Assembly: GCA_022601335.1 (NCBI GenBank)
Contig: JAJACV010000043.1
Location: 1-44,712 of the forward strand
Direction of reading: 5' to 3'
DNA from: Chlamydiota bacterium
GTDB taxonomy: Bacteria; Chlamydiota; Chlamydiia; Chlamydiales; JAAZZY01
Length of the DNA: 44,712 nucleotides
In this document: piece after piece, positions 9,159 to 18,033 of the stretch
Position numbering within the stretch: the first letter of the stretch is position 1
Layout: every line of letters begins with the position of its first letter
The notes under the pieces: model-generated
What the model saw: only the letters and a program-made list of their open reading frames with translations
Database searches by the model: none
Told to the model about the DNA's origin: nothing
Translations under genes and position numbers: made by a program

Positions 9159-9710
9159 AGCGCTTTTTGTACTTTTGTAAATATCTTTAGCGGCACTTCC
9201 CAGCGCACCACATATAGCCACTGATAAAAATACAGGAGGAACAATAACTAATAAAGCAAGAGCTCCAATACTTTCAGCCACTCTGATTAATCCTTTGCAA
9301 GAAGCTTTCTTAAGCTGATAGAGTTGACGTTTGGGAAATGTTAGGTTTTGAATTTCTAATTTTTCTTCAATTAGTTTGATTAGAGAGAATGATAAACACG
9401 GGTGCGCTTGGCCTTTTGGGTAGGTATGCAAACTATGATGAAAATCTTCAGAATCATAAGGATTTCGTATTCCACTATGATATAGTTGGATAGATTGGCT
9501 CCAATCGCTATCACTTAGAGTTTTTTGAAAAAACGCTAACATTTGTTGGTAATTACCAGGCTCTATTTGCCTCGCTTCAAATAAAAGGGGGTGCACATCG
9601 TCTTTTTCAAAATCAACTGCTCTGCCAGGTGAGTTTCCTGAAGAATTTAAATAAAAACTATTAAAACTTCCTCCATCTGCACTTACATAAACAGTTACAG
9701 CTTGTGTCAT
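9153..9710 (-). CDS. hypothetical protein with C-terminal hydrophobic segment
   Basis: Not recognised. The 185-residue protein has no signal peptide. It has a mostly polar N-terminal three quarters and one strongly hydrophobic stretch near the C-terminus (about residues 147-172, IGALALLVIVPPVFLSVAIC), interrupted by two prolines that could make it a helical hairpin. That would fit a host- or inclusion-membrane protein in a chlamydia, but nothing proves it. Its 3' end overlaps the convergent ATPase gene by six bases. The start codon is preceded by an AT-rich region with AGGATTAGTT. Confidence 0.6.
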   Translation of the reverse strand: MTQAVTVYVSADGGSFNSFYLNSSGNSPGRAVDFEKDDVHPLLFEARQIEPGNYQQMLAFFQKTLSDSDWSQSIQLYHSGIRNPYDSEDFHHSLHTYPKGQAHPCLSFSLIKLIEEKLEIQNLTFPKRQLYQLKKASCKGLIRVAESIGALALLVIVPPVFLSVAICGALGSAAKDIYKSTKSAL

Positions 9711-9765
9711 AACTAATCCTATTTTTAAAAAATATTAAGATTTTATTAACTAAAAATAGATTTTT

Positions 9766-10815
9766 TTAATCTAAAAGACTTTGGTAAGCTTCAATTGTTT
9801 TTTGCGCTGTTTTTTGCCAAGTAAAGAGACTGGCTTGCTGAATTGATTTTTCTGAAAGGCTTTTGTGCAAAGATGTTTTTCGATAGATTTGCAAAAGGCT
9901 TTCTGCAATGGAATCTAGTTTGGAGTCCTTTAAAAGAAGACCTCCATCTCCTACTACTTCAGGAAGCGAGGAATTATGCAGACAAATGGGAGGTGTTCCA
10001 CATTGCATAGACTCTAAAGCTGGAAGCCCAAATCCCTCATAGCGTGATAAAAAGACAAAAGCTAGTGCATTGGAAAAGAAAGAAGATAGGTCGCTGTCAC
10101 AAATATAGGGAATATGAAAGACCCTTTTTTCAAGGTTAAATAGGCGAATCTCCTTTTGATATACCTGATGTAAATCTGGGTAGCTTGCTGTTATGGGGCC
10201 ACTCAATATCAAATTTAGATCTGAAATTTTTTCTTCCAATATAAGTTTAGAGAAAGCTTTCAAAAGGAGGTGAATACCCTTTCTTTCCTCTATTCTACCT
10301 AAGTAAAAAAAGTAGGGGGCATTAGGAATCGCATACTTTTCAAGGCTCTTTCTACAGGAATTAGGGTAAAAAAGTTTAGGACAAGCTGCAAGTGGAGTTA
10401 CAAAAATGCGTTCAGAAGGGATTGAAAAATAAGACATAAGGTCATTTTTAGTAGAGAATGAAGGTACTATAATCCACTTATTTTCCTGAGCTTTTTCGAT
10501 TTGTGTGATATCTCTGGCATGGAGAGGAAAGAGCTCTGGGTGAATCCATGCAATAAGGTCATGGATTGTAATGAGCGCTTTAGTTTGTTTATTTTTGATT
10601 ATGGATGGAGAGATTGGAAAAATGTGAAACAGTGAGTGATAGAGCGCATATTGATCGAAATAGTCTTCTTTTTCTCTCAATAAAGAAAAAGAGTAGTCTG
10701 GATTTGCAAGCAGGTTTTTAACAAGGTAATAACTATATCGATAAATCCCAGTGCGCGAAGAGCGCCCATTATGTCTGCTATATAAAGGAGAGTAATTAAG
10801 CGCTATTTTCTGCAA
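9766..10815 (-). CDS. GT4-family glycosyltransferase
   Basis: Retaining glycosyltransferase with the two-Rossmann (GT-B) fold. In the C-terminal half, YFFYLGRIEERKGIHLLLKAF (about residue 170) is the typical start of the Glycos_transf_1 domain. The donor-binding E-x7-E motif is seen as EGFGLPALE near residue 268. GTPPICLHNSSLPEVVGDGG follows. The 349 residues are normal for the family. Sugar donor and acceptor cannot be inferred. There is no lipopolysaccharide gene nearby: its neighbours are an Inc-like membrane protein and an unknown protein. It ends and begins within short intergenic gaps, so it may be co-transcribed with the gene upstream at 10823-11344. Confidence 0.88.
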   Translation of the reverse strand: MQKIALNYSPLYSRHNGRSSRTGIYRYSYYLVKNLLANPDYSFSLLREKEDYFDQYALYHSLFHIFPISPSIIKNKQTKALITIHDLIAWIHPELFPLHARDITQIEKAQENKWIIVPSFSTKNDLMSYFSIPSERIFVTPLAACPKLFYPNSCRKSLEKYAIPNAPYFFYLGRIEERKGIHLLLKAFSKLILEEKISDLNLILSGPITASYPDLHQVYQKEIRLFNLEKRVFHIPYICDSDLSSFFSNALAFVFLSRYEGFGLPALESMQCGTPPICLHNSSLPEVVGDGGLLLKDSKLDSIAESLLQIYRKTSLHKSLSEKSIQQASLFTWQKTAQKTIEAYQSLLD

Positions 10816-10822
10816 ATTTCAA

Positions 10823-11344
10823 CTATTTAGGAGGTTGATGCTCATCATCATTATCATCATGGTGAGGAGGATGACCTCTAAGCTCTATCATCCAATGTCT
10901 TAATCCAAAACCTGCTGGAACTCCGACAAGTAATCCCATCATAATAGTTGGTATAATAAAGGATAAGATAACAAGGATAATTGCCATAATAATATGTACA
11001 ACAAGTTCTTGTTTGGTTAAGAATCCTCCGACTCTGTGAGAGGTAGATTTTAAAAGGCTAAACAGAAAAAGACCAACTAAAAAGCCGATACCCACAAAAA
11101 CTAACCCTCCGTTTCCAGGCCTTGTTAAAGAGATAATAAAAGAGACTAAAACAGCCACTAAATAAGTGATTTCAACAAAGTAGTTAGCGAAAAGGCCTTT
11201 AGTTGCCTTTACTTTCGGGTGTGTTTTTAATTCGTTGTATTTATCTTGAACTTTTTTAAAATCAATTTTTTCATCATCTTTATGATCAGGTTTTTTTTCT
11301 GGATCATGATCAGGGTTCTGATTAGGATGGTTGTCGTCTGCCAT
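10823..11344 (-). CDS. small membrane protein with bilobed hydrophobic domains (Inc-like candidate)
   Basis: 173-residue protein of unknown function. The N-terminal 60 residues are very acidic and polar (DHDPEKKPDHKDDEKIDF). Two paired hydrophobic hairpins follow (about residues 63-105 and 120-157), and the tail is rich in His and Asp (GHPPHHDDNDDEHQPPK). Closely spaced hydrophobic pairs flanked by soluble ends are the layout of chlamydial inclusion-membrane (Inc) proteins, but Inc sequences are not conserved, so this is structural resemblance only. The frame is open 19 codons further upstream. I chose the ATG at 11344 because GGAGGAAAGA stands just before it. Confidence 0.65.
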   Translation of the reverse strand: MADDNHPNQNPDHDPEKKPDHKDDEKIDFKKVQDKYNELKTHPKVKATKGLFANYFVEITYLVAVLVSFIISLTRPGNGGLVFVGIGFLVGLFLFSLLKSTSHRVGGFLTKQELVVHIIMAIILVILSFIIPTIMMGLLVGVPAGFGLRHWMIELRGHPPHHDDNDDEHQPPK

Positions 11345-11468
11345 TCTTTCCTCCAAAATATTGTTAGTCGAGATATAGTATATTATTATATTTTTGTCCA
11401 AAATCTCTTTGTTTTAAAACATGTTCCACTTATTTTTATTTCTAACTATTTAAAATATAGAAGGTAGT

Positions 11469-12617
11469 GTGCTTTATTTTAATCGATTTCTAATGTTTTT
11501 TTTGGCTATTTCTATTTCTTATACTCTTTTACATTGCTATAGATCTGCTAAAGAAGAAAAAAAGACTGTGTATCAAGAGCCTATATCAGCCCCTATGAAA
11601 GCTCTTTATCTTCCTGAACAGGCACTAGCCCATTTTGATGAAGGTTTATTGGGGCAAAAAACTCAAAGTTGTAGACGCTCTATTGAGTCGGCTTTAAAAT
11701 TCCTAGGTTTCAACTCAAGGCCAGATAGAAATCAATCGGAATATTTTTTTGAATGGGATGGAAAAAAAGGCTCCTTACTAGAAGAAAATAAACTCACTTT
11801 TAAGCAGTTAGGAGGTACTGTCCCCGAGGAGTTAATGAGTTATAGCTTTACGTTCAAAAAAAATGAAGAAGAGGTTTCTTTGATTTTATTGGAGAACGAA
11901 GAGGAGGTATTATCTTTTCCTGTAAAGAGTAAATATATCCCTGAGACTATTTTGGTAGGTGATGTAAAGTTAGATAAAAACTTTTTATTTAAACAGCGAA
12001 TCTCCTGGCTTGGCTCGGACCTTTTTTTGCAAAAATATGCGCGTGAGGAATATCCAAAGGCACCTTTAGCTCAAAGGTTAGATTTTACTCATTCAAAAGA
12101 GCCTTATTATTGTTTGGTACAAGAGAAGGACTGTTTGGTTTGGAAAGAAAATCATTGGGAGCCTGCTGACTCTGATTCACAAGACTATCCTCTGATGAGC
12201 ATAAAAAAAATAGCCTCTAAGCATATAGATATAGAAGTGTGGAGTTTGGATGGACGAGTAAAAGAATGCTTTACTCTTCAACGTGCAATGACAAAGAGCT
12301 TTGAAAAAATAGGAACTTCATTGCGATTTGTTGGAGCTAAAACAAAAGAAAAATGGAGCGTTGAGAGTAATAAAAAACGCTTTACTCTGCAGGCTGGAGA
12401 CTGGTTGCTTTACGAAAACTCAGAGTGGAAAAAACTCGATTCAGTAGAAGCCTTGGATGGTTATGTAGAAAAAATTAATAGAGGTGAATTATTTGTGGTG
12501 GATCAATTTGGCATAAATGAGGGCAAAAAAATTCTGAAAGGTGAGCTCTTTAATACATCGAGAACAGAAGCTAAATCTTACGAGCTTCCTCTTGAAGTTG
12601 ACAAAAGTAAAAAATAG
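11469..12617 (+). CDS. hypothetical exported protein
   Basis: Not recognised. 382 residues. An N-terminal hydrophobic segment (about residues 4-22, FLMFFLAISISYTLLHC) can be a signal anchor. The H before the cysteine argues against a normal lipobox. The rest is hydrophilic, rich in Lys and Glu, and without obvious repeats. The only start available near the hydrophobic segment is a non-ATG (GTG-type) codon, with GAAGGTAG just upstream. It stands alone in a + oriented stretch about 80 bp before the MoxR operon and could be its first gene. Cell-envelope location is inferred from the N-terminus alone. Confidence 0.6.
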   Translation: MLYFNRFLMFFLAISISYTLLHCYRSAKEEKKTVYQEPISAPMKALYLPEQALAHFDEGLLGQKTQSCRRSIESALKFLGFNSRPDRNQSEYFFEWDGKKGSLLEENKLTFKQLGGTVPEELMSYSFTFKKNEEEVSLILLENEEEVLSFPVKSKYIPETILVGDVKLDKNFLFKQRISWLGSDLFLQKYAREEYPKAPLAQRLDFTHSKEPYYCLVQEKDCLVWKENHWEPADSDSQDYPLMSIKKIASKHIDIEVWSLDGRVKECFTLQRAMTKSFEKIGTSLRFVGAKTKEKWSVESNKKRFTLQAGDWLLYENSEWKKLDSVEALDGYVEKINRGELFVVDQFGINEGKKILKGELFNTSRTEAKSYELPLEVDKSKK

Positions 12618-12695
12618 TCTCCATTTTTCTTGAAACCAATTTTCAAAAAAGTACAATGAAATACATTTTGATAGATTAATTATTAGGTTTTAAAT

Positions 12696-13691
12696 ATGAA
12701 TTTTACGGCAGATATACGTGATTTAAATAGCATTGTACGTGAGGCCAATGTTCCCTTTAACGCTGTTCGAGAAGAAATTAACAAAGTACTGGTAGGACAA
12801 AATTACCTGATTGATAGGCTATTAATTGCTTTATTAGCAGATGGGCATATCTTGCTCGAAGGTTTACCAGGTCTTGCTAAAACTTTGGCTATTACAACTT
12901 TTGCTAAAACGATAGGGTGTGATTTCAATAGAATTCAATTTACTCCTGATTTACTTCCTGCAGATTTAGTAGGTACATCCATTTATAATCCTAAAGAAGG
13001 TACTTTTTCTGTTAAGAAAGGGCCTATTTTTACCAATGTTGTTCTTGGAGACGAAATCAACAGAGCTCCAGCTAAGGTGCAATCTGCACTACTCGAGGTC
13101 ATGGCTGAAAAGCAAGCGACTGTAAATAGTGAAACTTTTTTAGCACCAAACCCCTTTTTAGTGCTAGCTACTCAGAACCCCATTGAACAAGAAGGAACCT
13201 ATCCGCTACCCGAGGCTCAAACAGATCGTTTTATGCTGAAAGTGTTAGTGACTTATCCTTCAAAAGAAGACGAAAAAGAAATTGTCCGAAGAATGGCTAG
13301 ATTAAGTAATCGACCTATTGTGAAGCAAGTTATAGAAATAAATGAGATCTTAAAAGCTCAGAAAATTCTTGATGATATTTACATTGATGAAAAAGTAACA
13401 GACTACATTCTCGATGTGGTTTTTGCGACAAGAAATCCTAAAGAATTTGGGATTGATATAGAGGGATTAATTGATTATGGAGCGTCTCCACGAGCGAGTA
13501 TTGCACTTACTATGGCTTCCAAAGCTCATGCCTTCTTGTCAGGAAGAGGTTTTGTTACACCCCATGATGTCAAAAAAATAGGACATGAAGTCCTGAGGCA
13601 CCGTATTCGTCTCTCTTATGAAGGAGAGGCTCAAGAGCTAACAACAGATGATATTATTAACCGAATCTTTGATACCCTATTTGTTCCCTAA
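12696..13691 (+). CDS. MoxR-family AAA+ ATPase
   Basis: AAA+ chaperone-like ATPase of the MoxR family, typically involved in maturation or metal insertion of vWA-domain partners. Visible: Walker A GLPGLAKT (about residue 56, the MoxR variant with A-K-T), a conserved FTPDLLPADLVGT block (about 85), Walker B VVLGDEINRAPAKVQSALLEVM (about 112-133), sensor 1 ATQNPIEQEGTYPLPEAQ (about 154-171) and the C-terminal lid with SPRAS near residue 265. The 331 residues are normal for the family. Its TAA overlaps the ATG of the DUF58 gene (TAATG). MoxR-DUF58 is the classical pairing, so a conserved operon is certain even though its client in chlamydiae is unknown. Confidence 0.95.
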   Translation: MNFTADIRDLNSIVREANVPFNAVREEINKVLVGQNYLIDRLLIALLADGHILLEGLPGLAKTLAITTFAKTIGCDFNRIQFTPDLLPADLVGTSIYNPKEGTFSVKKGPIFTNVVLGDEINRAPAKVQSALLEVMAEKQATVNSETFLAPNPFLVLATQNPIEQEGTYPLPEAQTDRFMLKVLVTYPSKEDEKEIVRRMARLSNRPIVKQVIEINEILKAQKILDDIYIDEKVTDYILDVVFATRNPKEFGIDIEGLIDYGASPRASIALTMASKAHAFLSGRGFVTPHDVKKIGHEVLRHRIRLSYEGEAQELTTDDIINRIFDTLFVP

Positions 13692-14569
13692 TGCCAGTTT
13701 CTAAAGAAATTTTTAAAAATATTAGAAAAATACAAATTCGGACGAATAAGTACGTCCAAGATGTTCTCGCAGGCGCGTACCAGTCAGCCTTTAAAGGGCG
13801 AGGTATGGAATTTGAAGATGTCCGAGAGTATCAACCTGGTGATGAAGTTCGAAGCATTGACTGGAATGTAACAGCTCGGATGCAAAACCCTTATGTTAAA
13901 AATTTTAAGGAAGAGAGAGAACTTACAGTTCTTCTTTTAGTGGATCTATCAGCCTCTTCTTTATTTGGAACGACAGGGAAACAAAAAGAAGAGTTGATAG
14001 CTGAAATTGGTGCTTTACTGGCTTTCTCAGCAAGTAAAAATCAAGATAAGGTAGGGTTGATTCTTTTTACTGACAAAGTCGAAAAATATATATCTCCCAA
14101 AAAGGGTTTGAAGCACGTTTTGAGAGTTATTAGAGAACTGTTGCTTTTTAAACCAGAAGGTAAAAAAACAGACCTTTCAAAAGCGCTTCAATTTTTATTA
14201 AAAATTCAGAAAAAAAGGGGAGTTGTTTTTATTCTCTCAGATTTCTTTTCTCCTTCATTTAAAGATGAGTTGCTTTTTGCATCTAAGAGACATGATGTTA
14301 TTGGAGTAAATGTACGAGATCCTCAAGAAATGACTATCCCAAAACTAGGATTGATTCAGTTCAAAGATCTGGAAACAAATAAAGTGCAAATTGTTGACAC
14401 TTCACTCAAGAAAGTCAGAAAAAGAATTGAAGAAAAGAACTTGAACCACTTAAAAGAAATTCAGAAACAGTTTGAAAATATTGGGGGCGGATTTATTAAT
14501 GTTTTATCAGGCCCTTCTTACATGAATGCAATACAAGAATTTTTTAAGAGGAGAGTACAAAGGGTATGA
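13691..14569 (+). CDS. DUF58 (vWA-like) protein partnered with MoxR
   Basis: Cytoplasmic DUF58 protein of 292 residues. The diagnostic block FEDVREYQPGDEVRSIDW is at about residues 38-55. A vWA-type fold follows with a MIDAS-like DLSAS near residue 86. At this length the protein lacks the N-terminal membrane helices of longer DUF58 members. It sits between MoxR (overlap of one base) and the BatD-like gene (ATGA overlap), so the three are made together. It is the presumed MoxR partner. The actual substrate is not known. Confidence 0.92.
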   Translation: MPVSKEIFKNIRKIQIRTNKYVQDVLAGAYQSAFKGRGMEFEDVREYQPGDEVRSIDWNVTARMQNPYVKNFKEERELTVLLLVDLSASSLFGTTGKQKEELIAEIGALLAFSASKNQDKVGLILFTDKVEKYISPKKGLKHVLRVIRELLLFKPEGKKTDLSKALQFLLKIQKKRGVVFILSDFFSPSFKDELLFASKRHDVIGVNVRDPQEMTIPKLGLIQFKDLETNKVQIVDTSLKKVRKRIEEKNLNHLKEIQKQFENIGGGFINVLSGPSYMNAIQEFFKRRVQRV

Positions 14570-15588
14570 ACAGATGGATCTTTTTTTTATTTCTTCCTCT
14601 CTATTTAACGGCTCACCAATACTATGGAAGTGTCCCTCCAGATTTTTCTGCCAAAGTTTCTAAGCAATCTACAAACCTGACTTTAGAAGATTTCGGGATA
14701 TTAGAACTTGAAATTAAGTGTCCTAAAGATTTTAAAGTAAGCGATATTGATGTAAAAGATTTGAGTACTGATTCAGAAATTCACTACTTTTCAGCGGATC
14801 TCTCAGAGCCTATGGAAGAAGAGAATCTAATAAAGCAAAATTTATCTATTCGTTATGAGCCTCAAGTAGAGGGAACGCACCATTTAGATCTACCTTTGAT
14901 CTATTTTGAATCAAAGGTGAATTCAGTTCAAAAGCATACTCTTTATCCTCCATCTATTGAGTGTGAAGTTCGGATGGCAGAAGAAGACCCCTTAGAAGAG
15001 CTGGAAGTGGCTTCCCCTTTAACTTTAGATGCAACACCTCCTGTAGAGCTGAATGCATATAATAAAAAAGTTTTTTTTCAGAATTCAGAAAACGATATAA
15101 AAGACGTGCATCATAGGTTTTTAAATCAAGCGCCTTCCATGAGCTGGAAATGGTTTGTTGGGGCCTTTGTTATTGCTCTAGTTGTTTATAAGCTGTATCA
15201 ACTAGTCACACGTAAGAGAACTCTTAAGAATTTATTTTCAAGACAAGAAAATCCTAAAGAAAAGGCCTTGAAAGCACTCAAAAATTTAAGAGAAAAAAAT
15301 CTTCCAGATAAAGGTCAATATGAGGATTTTTATATTGAGATCACTCAAATAGTCAGGCACTATATTGAAGGGCACTACAGAGTTAAAGCACCAGAACAGA
15401 CAACACAAGAATTTTTGCAAGTGGTGCTTGGTAAAACGTTGTTTGATGACACTATCAATCACTATTTAACAGAGTTTTTAAAATTTGCAGATTTAGTGAA
15501 ATTCGCTAGACTGCATCCACAGGTACAAGATTGTAGTCAGGCAGAGGAAGCGGCTGAGAGTTTTATTTTGAGTGAGCCCGAAAAGTAA
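14566..15588 (+). CDS. BatD-like membrane protein with extracytoplasmic N-terminal domain
   Basis: 340 residues. There is a signal peptide (about 1-17), an extracytoplasmic beta-rich region (about 18-190), a single membrane helix WKWFVGAFVIALVVYKLY near residue 200, and a basic cytoplasmic C-terminal domain. That domain contains a pattern seen in BatD/DUF4381-type proteins: KALKALKNLREKNLPDKG, then EDFYIEITQIVRHYIEGHY. It is the third gene of the MoxR operon. The BatA/BatB membrane vWA proteins that often follow are absent, since the next gene is convergent and belongs to the secretion locus, overlapping by about 25 bp. Assignment rests on layout and context more than on a single motif. Confidence 0.7.
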   Translation: MNRWIFFLFLPLYLTAHQYYGSVPPDFSAKVSKQSTNLTLEDFGILELEIKCPKDFKVSDIDVKDLSTDSEIHYFSADLSEPMEEENLIKQNLSIRYEPQVEGTHHLDLPLIYFESKVNSVQKHTLYPPSIECEVRMAEEDPLEELEVASPLTLDATPPVELNAYNKKVFFQNSENDIKDVHHRFLNQAPSMSWKWFVGAFVIALVVYKLYQLVTRKRTLKNLFSRQENPKEKALKALKNLREKNLPDKGQYEDFYIEITQIVRHYIEGHYRVKAPEQTTQEFLQVVLGKTLFDDTINHYLTEFLKFADLVKFARLHPQVQDCSQAEEAAESFILSEPEK

Positions 15589-16408
15589 TTAAGGGTACTT
15601 TTTCAGAAAATCCTTTCCCGTATTTCTTTTCTATTTTTTTGAGTGTTTCGTTCCCATGATTTACTAGAGATTCATTAGGATCTTTTTTCCAAAGAGCTTT
15701 ATTTTCTATAATATAGTTTGCAGTTTCATCGTTGAACAAAGCAGACAAAATTTCGTAGGGTGCAGAATAGAGATTAATTTTAGTAGAATAGTTATGAACA
15801 ATTAAAAACTTGCATAATGAAGGATAGCCACCTTTTTTCCCTTCTACTTCACACCCTTTTAGTATTTTATAGAAAATAGCTTGTAGTTCTGGATCTTTTA
15901 AGTTGAGAGAAGCTAAATCTTCGGGTTTCTCAATCTTTACTTTTTTCTTACTACCATTTTCTGATGTTCTGACTAATTTTCTAAGCGTTTCTAGGAGGTC
16001 TTTTGCTAAAGAATCTTTGTAGAAGGGTTGATTTTTATAGAGCTTTTCAAAAAGAGCAATAAAAACGTCTTCGTGGAGTTTGTGTACACTATCTTTCTTT
16101 AAGAGGTCGTGTAAATTCAAAGCTTCTTTAAAGTGGTATCTCTTCTCTTTTAAATGGCTCTGATTTTCAGGAAGAGTTTTAGGGCCCTTTTTTTGATAAT
16201 TTACAGTAGCTTTGGAGTTATTGAGTTGAGCCGTGGCAGTATAATTTTCAAAAATAAGGCGCTCTTTTTCTGAAATAGACTGGGCTTGCAGATGTGAACT
16301 ATTTCGAGAGGTTATACGTGAAATACTATGAGCCACATAACGATCAAGAGATGCCTGCGAGAGAAGTCCAAAGACAAGAAGAAAAGTAAGGGTAAAAGTT
16401 AGTGCCAT
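15563..16408 (-). CDS. GspK-like minor pseudopilin / type II secretion protein
   Basis: 281 residues with an N-terminal hydrophobic helix (about 2-18, ALTFTLTFLLVFGLLSQ), a long polar middle and a C-terminal segment INLYSAPYEILSALFNDETANYIIENK (about 218-244). That segment follows the GspK pattern 'IN-x-N-T-A-P-x-E-V-L-x-A-L' of the helix-hairpin-helix-like domain. GspK caps the pseudopilus tip together with GspI and GspJ. It starts two bases after the J-like gene ends and is clearly co-transcribed with it. The pair is cut off from the main gsp cluster by the genes at 17077 and 18034. Identification is by pattern and context, not certain. Confidence 0.65.
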   Translation of the reverse strand: MALTFTLTFLLVFGLLSQASLDRYVAHSISRITSRNSSHLQAQSISEKERLIFENYTATAQLNNSKATVNYQKKGPKTLPENQSHLKEKRYHFKEALNLHDLLKKDSVHKLHEDVFIALFEKLYKNQPFYKDSLAKDLLETLRKLVRTSENGSKKKVKIEKPEDLASLNLKDPELQAIFYKILKGCEVEGKKGGYPSLCKFLIVHNYSTKINLYSAPYEILSALFNDETANYIIENKALWKKDPNESLVNHGNETLKKIEKKYGKGFSEKVPLITFRAHSK

Positions 16409-16410
16409 TA

Positions 16411-16959
16411 TTAAAGCTCAAATAAATATTCTTTGTTAAAGGATTTTTCTAAAAATGTAATCTTAAGTTTTAGAGCAAGAAGCTCTTCTGTATCAGAGGG
16501 ATCTTCACTAAAAGTAACCTCTTTATCTTTTAAATAACCCCAAAAGTATTTTACCTCTTTCACTCCTGAAAAAAAACGTTCCTCTCGTAAAAAAAGAAGG
16601 TCTTTTTGTTTTTCGATCTCTTTAGAGACCGCTAACTTTAAGATTCCTTTTTTAAGGGATAGCTCTCCCAAGACTTGGTTAGAAGCTAGGGGGGTTTGAT
16701 TAATTCCGTTGTCATAGTGAAACGTTAATGTTTGATCTTCCCATTTAAATGGGCCTTCTCTCAAATCACTATTAAACAATATTTTTTTCATACGTAGACG
16801 AAAATAATGAGATTTTTGGAACTCTGAATGAGAGATGAGCTCTTTTTTGTTCAATGTGAGTAGAGAGGTATAGTTTGTGAGAGTTGAAGATAACATCAGG
16901 GCAAATAGAGGTAAGCCAATAAGAACTTCTATGAGTGAAAAGGTTCGACGTTTGTACAT
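16411..16959 (-). CDS. GspJ-like minor pseudopilin
   Basis: 182-residue type II secretion pseudopilin. The N-terminal class III signal is seen as KRRTFSLIEVLIGLPLFALML, with Glu at the +5 position and a following hydrophobic helix. A soluble domain of the size of GspJ comes after it. The residue before the cleavage site is Thr rather than the usual Gly (also unusual in its sisters at 19942-21143). It is the first gene of a two-gene unit with the K-like gene and faces the ankyrin-like gene across a very AT-rich 117-bp divergent region. The subtype (J rather than H or I) is inferred from length and from the K-like gene next to it. Confidence 0.75.
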   Translation of the reverse strand: MYKRRTFSLIEVLIGLPLFALMLSSTLTNYTSLLTLNKKELISHSEFQKSHYFRLRMKKILFNSDLREGPFKWEDQTLTFHYDNGINQTPLASNQVLGELSLKKGILKLAVSKEIEKQKDLLFLREERFFSGVKEVKYFWGYLKDKEVTFSEDPSDTEELLALKLKITFLEKSFNKEYLFEL

Positions 16960-17076
16960 AGTTGTATTTAAATTAACTTATATATATAAATACTTATATT
17001 TAGTTTATAAATTAACTTTATAGTTAACTGATTTATTGCTAATATTGTTGGCATATTTAAATAAACAAGGTATTTC

Positions 17077-18027
17077 ATGTCAATTTGTAGTGTATCTTAT
17101 ACTCCACATTGGGACTATTATCCACGATTTTTATCAACTCCTTTAATGAATCAATGTCCAACTGTTGCAGATTTGAGCAGAAAGTATGGTTTAAATTTGG
17201 AGAATGTTTCCCCTGGTGCTGATCATCTTATTTTTAGAATCAAAAGTGTTGTCTATAATCTAATCGATTCGATTTTTTTCTCTTCTCGTTCGAACTATAA
17301 TATTTGCATTGATCTTGCTTTCATAAAATCAGATGCAGAAGCTTATTTAAAAACAGTGATTGCTCAAGGAGGAGAAAAATCTTGTAATGAATACTTGTCG
17401 CCGAAAGCTTCAGCTTTTAGATCTGGGCGTATAGCACCCGATATGCATTTTCTGGTGAAACGTAATAATGACTTTTCAAAGAATCTAGGTCTATTAGAAG
17501 TGATTTTAGATACAGGAGGTTCTAGCATTGCTCCGCCGAATTCTATTTCAACTATAGAGGTAAATTTTATTCTTTCTAAGCAAAGACTATATATTAAGTG
17601 CTTGCTTAAGAAGCATGGTCTGAATTTTGAAGATAATCTAAAAACAGTGACTGAATTACAAAAAGCAATTTATTATGAGGATAGTGTTAAAGCTATGGAT
17701 CTTTTGACTCATTCTCCTGAAATGTGTGGAAATGTAGCTTCAAATAATACCTTTGCTAGGCTTCTAAAGTTTGTAGTTAATCCTCCGTATACAGAAAATC
17801 ACATGAAACAAAATATCACTTTATTGACCCATCCTATGTCTATGGCAGCTTTTTCAGATCAGTTTGATATTTTGGACAAATTATTAGATGATAATCCAGT
17901 ACCATTTTCAGAAATTTATTCTTTAGCCAAAATGGCTTATTTTAAGCGCAAGAATGACCTGGTCAAATATTTATTAAAGCGCGAACCTAATTTTTTGATC
18001 TTAGAAAAAGAACTTATTTCTTCTTAA
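17077..18027 (+). CDS. ankyrin-like hypothetical protein, effector candidate
   Basis: 316-residue protein with no signal peptide or membrane helix. The N-terminal two thirds is not recognised. The last 120 residues show degenerate ankyrin-like helices: LQKAIYYEDSVKAMDLLTHSP (about 190-210), HPMSMAAFSDQFDILDKLLDDN (about 247-268) and SLAKMAYFKRKNDLVKYLLKRE (about 276-297). Spacing and the 'A...D..K.LL' pattern fit, although the canonical TPLH is missing. In intracellular bacteria such proteins are often secreted into the host; that is inference. It sits alone in + orientation between two parts of the type II secretion locus and ends just before the convergent OPT gene. Confidence 0.6.
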   Translation: MSICSVSYTPHWDYYPRFLSTPLMNQCPTVADLSRKYGLNLENVSPGADHLIFRIKSVVYNLIDSIFFSSRSNYNICIDLAFIKSDAEAYLKTVIAQGGEKSCNEYLSPKASAFRSGRIAPDMHFLVKRNNDFSKNLGLLEVILDTGGSSIAPPNSISTIEVNFILSKQRLYIKCLLKKHGLNFEDNLKTVTELQKAIYYEDSVKAMDLLTHSPEMCGNVASNNTFARLLKFVVNPPYTENHMKQNITLLTHPMSMAAFSDQFDILDKLLDDNPVPFSEIYSLAKMAYFKRKNDLVKYLLKREPNFLILEKELISS

Positions 18028-18033
18028 AATTAA

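Noticed and set aside
12618-12660. TTGAAA/TTTCAA hairpin after the gene ending at 12617
   Set aside because: The stem is short and only A/T-rich, with an A-run instead of a T-run behind it; too weak for a terminator.
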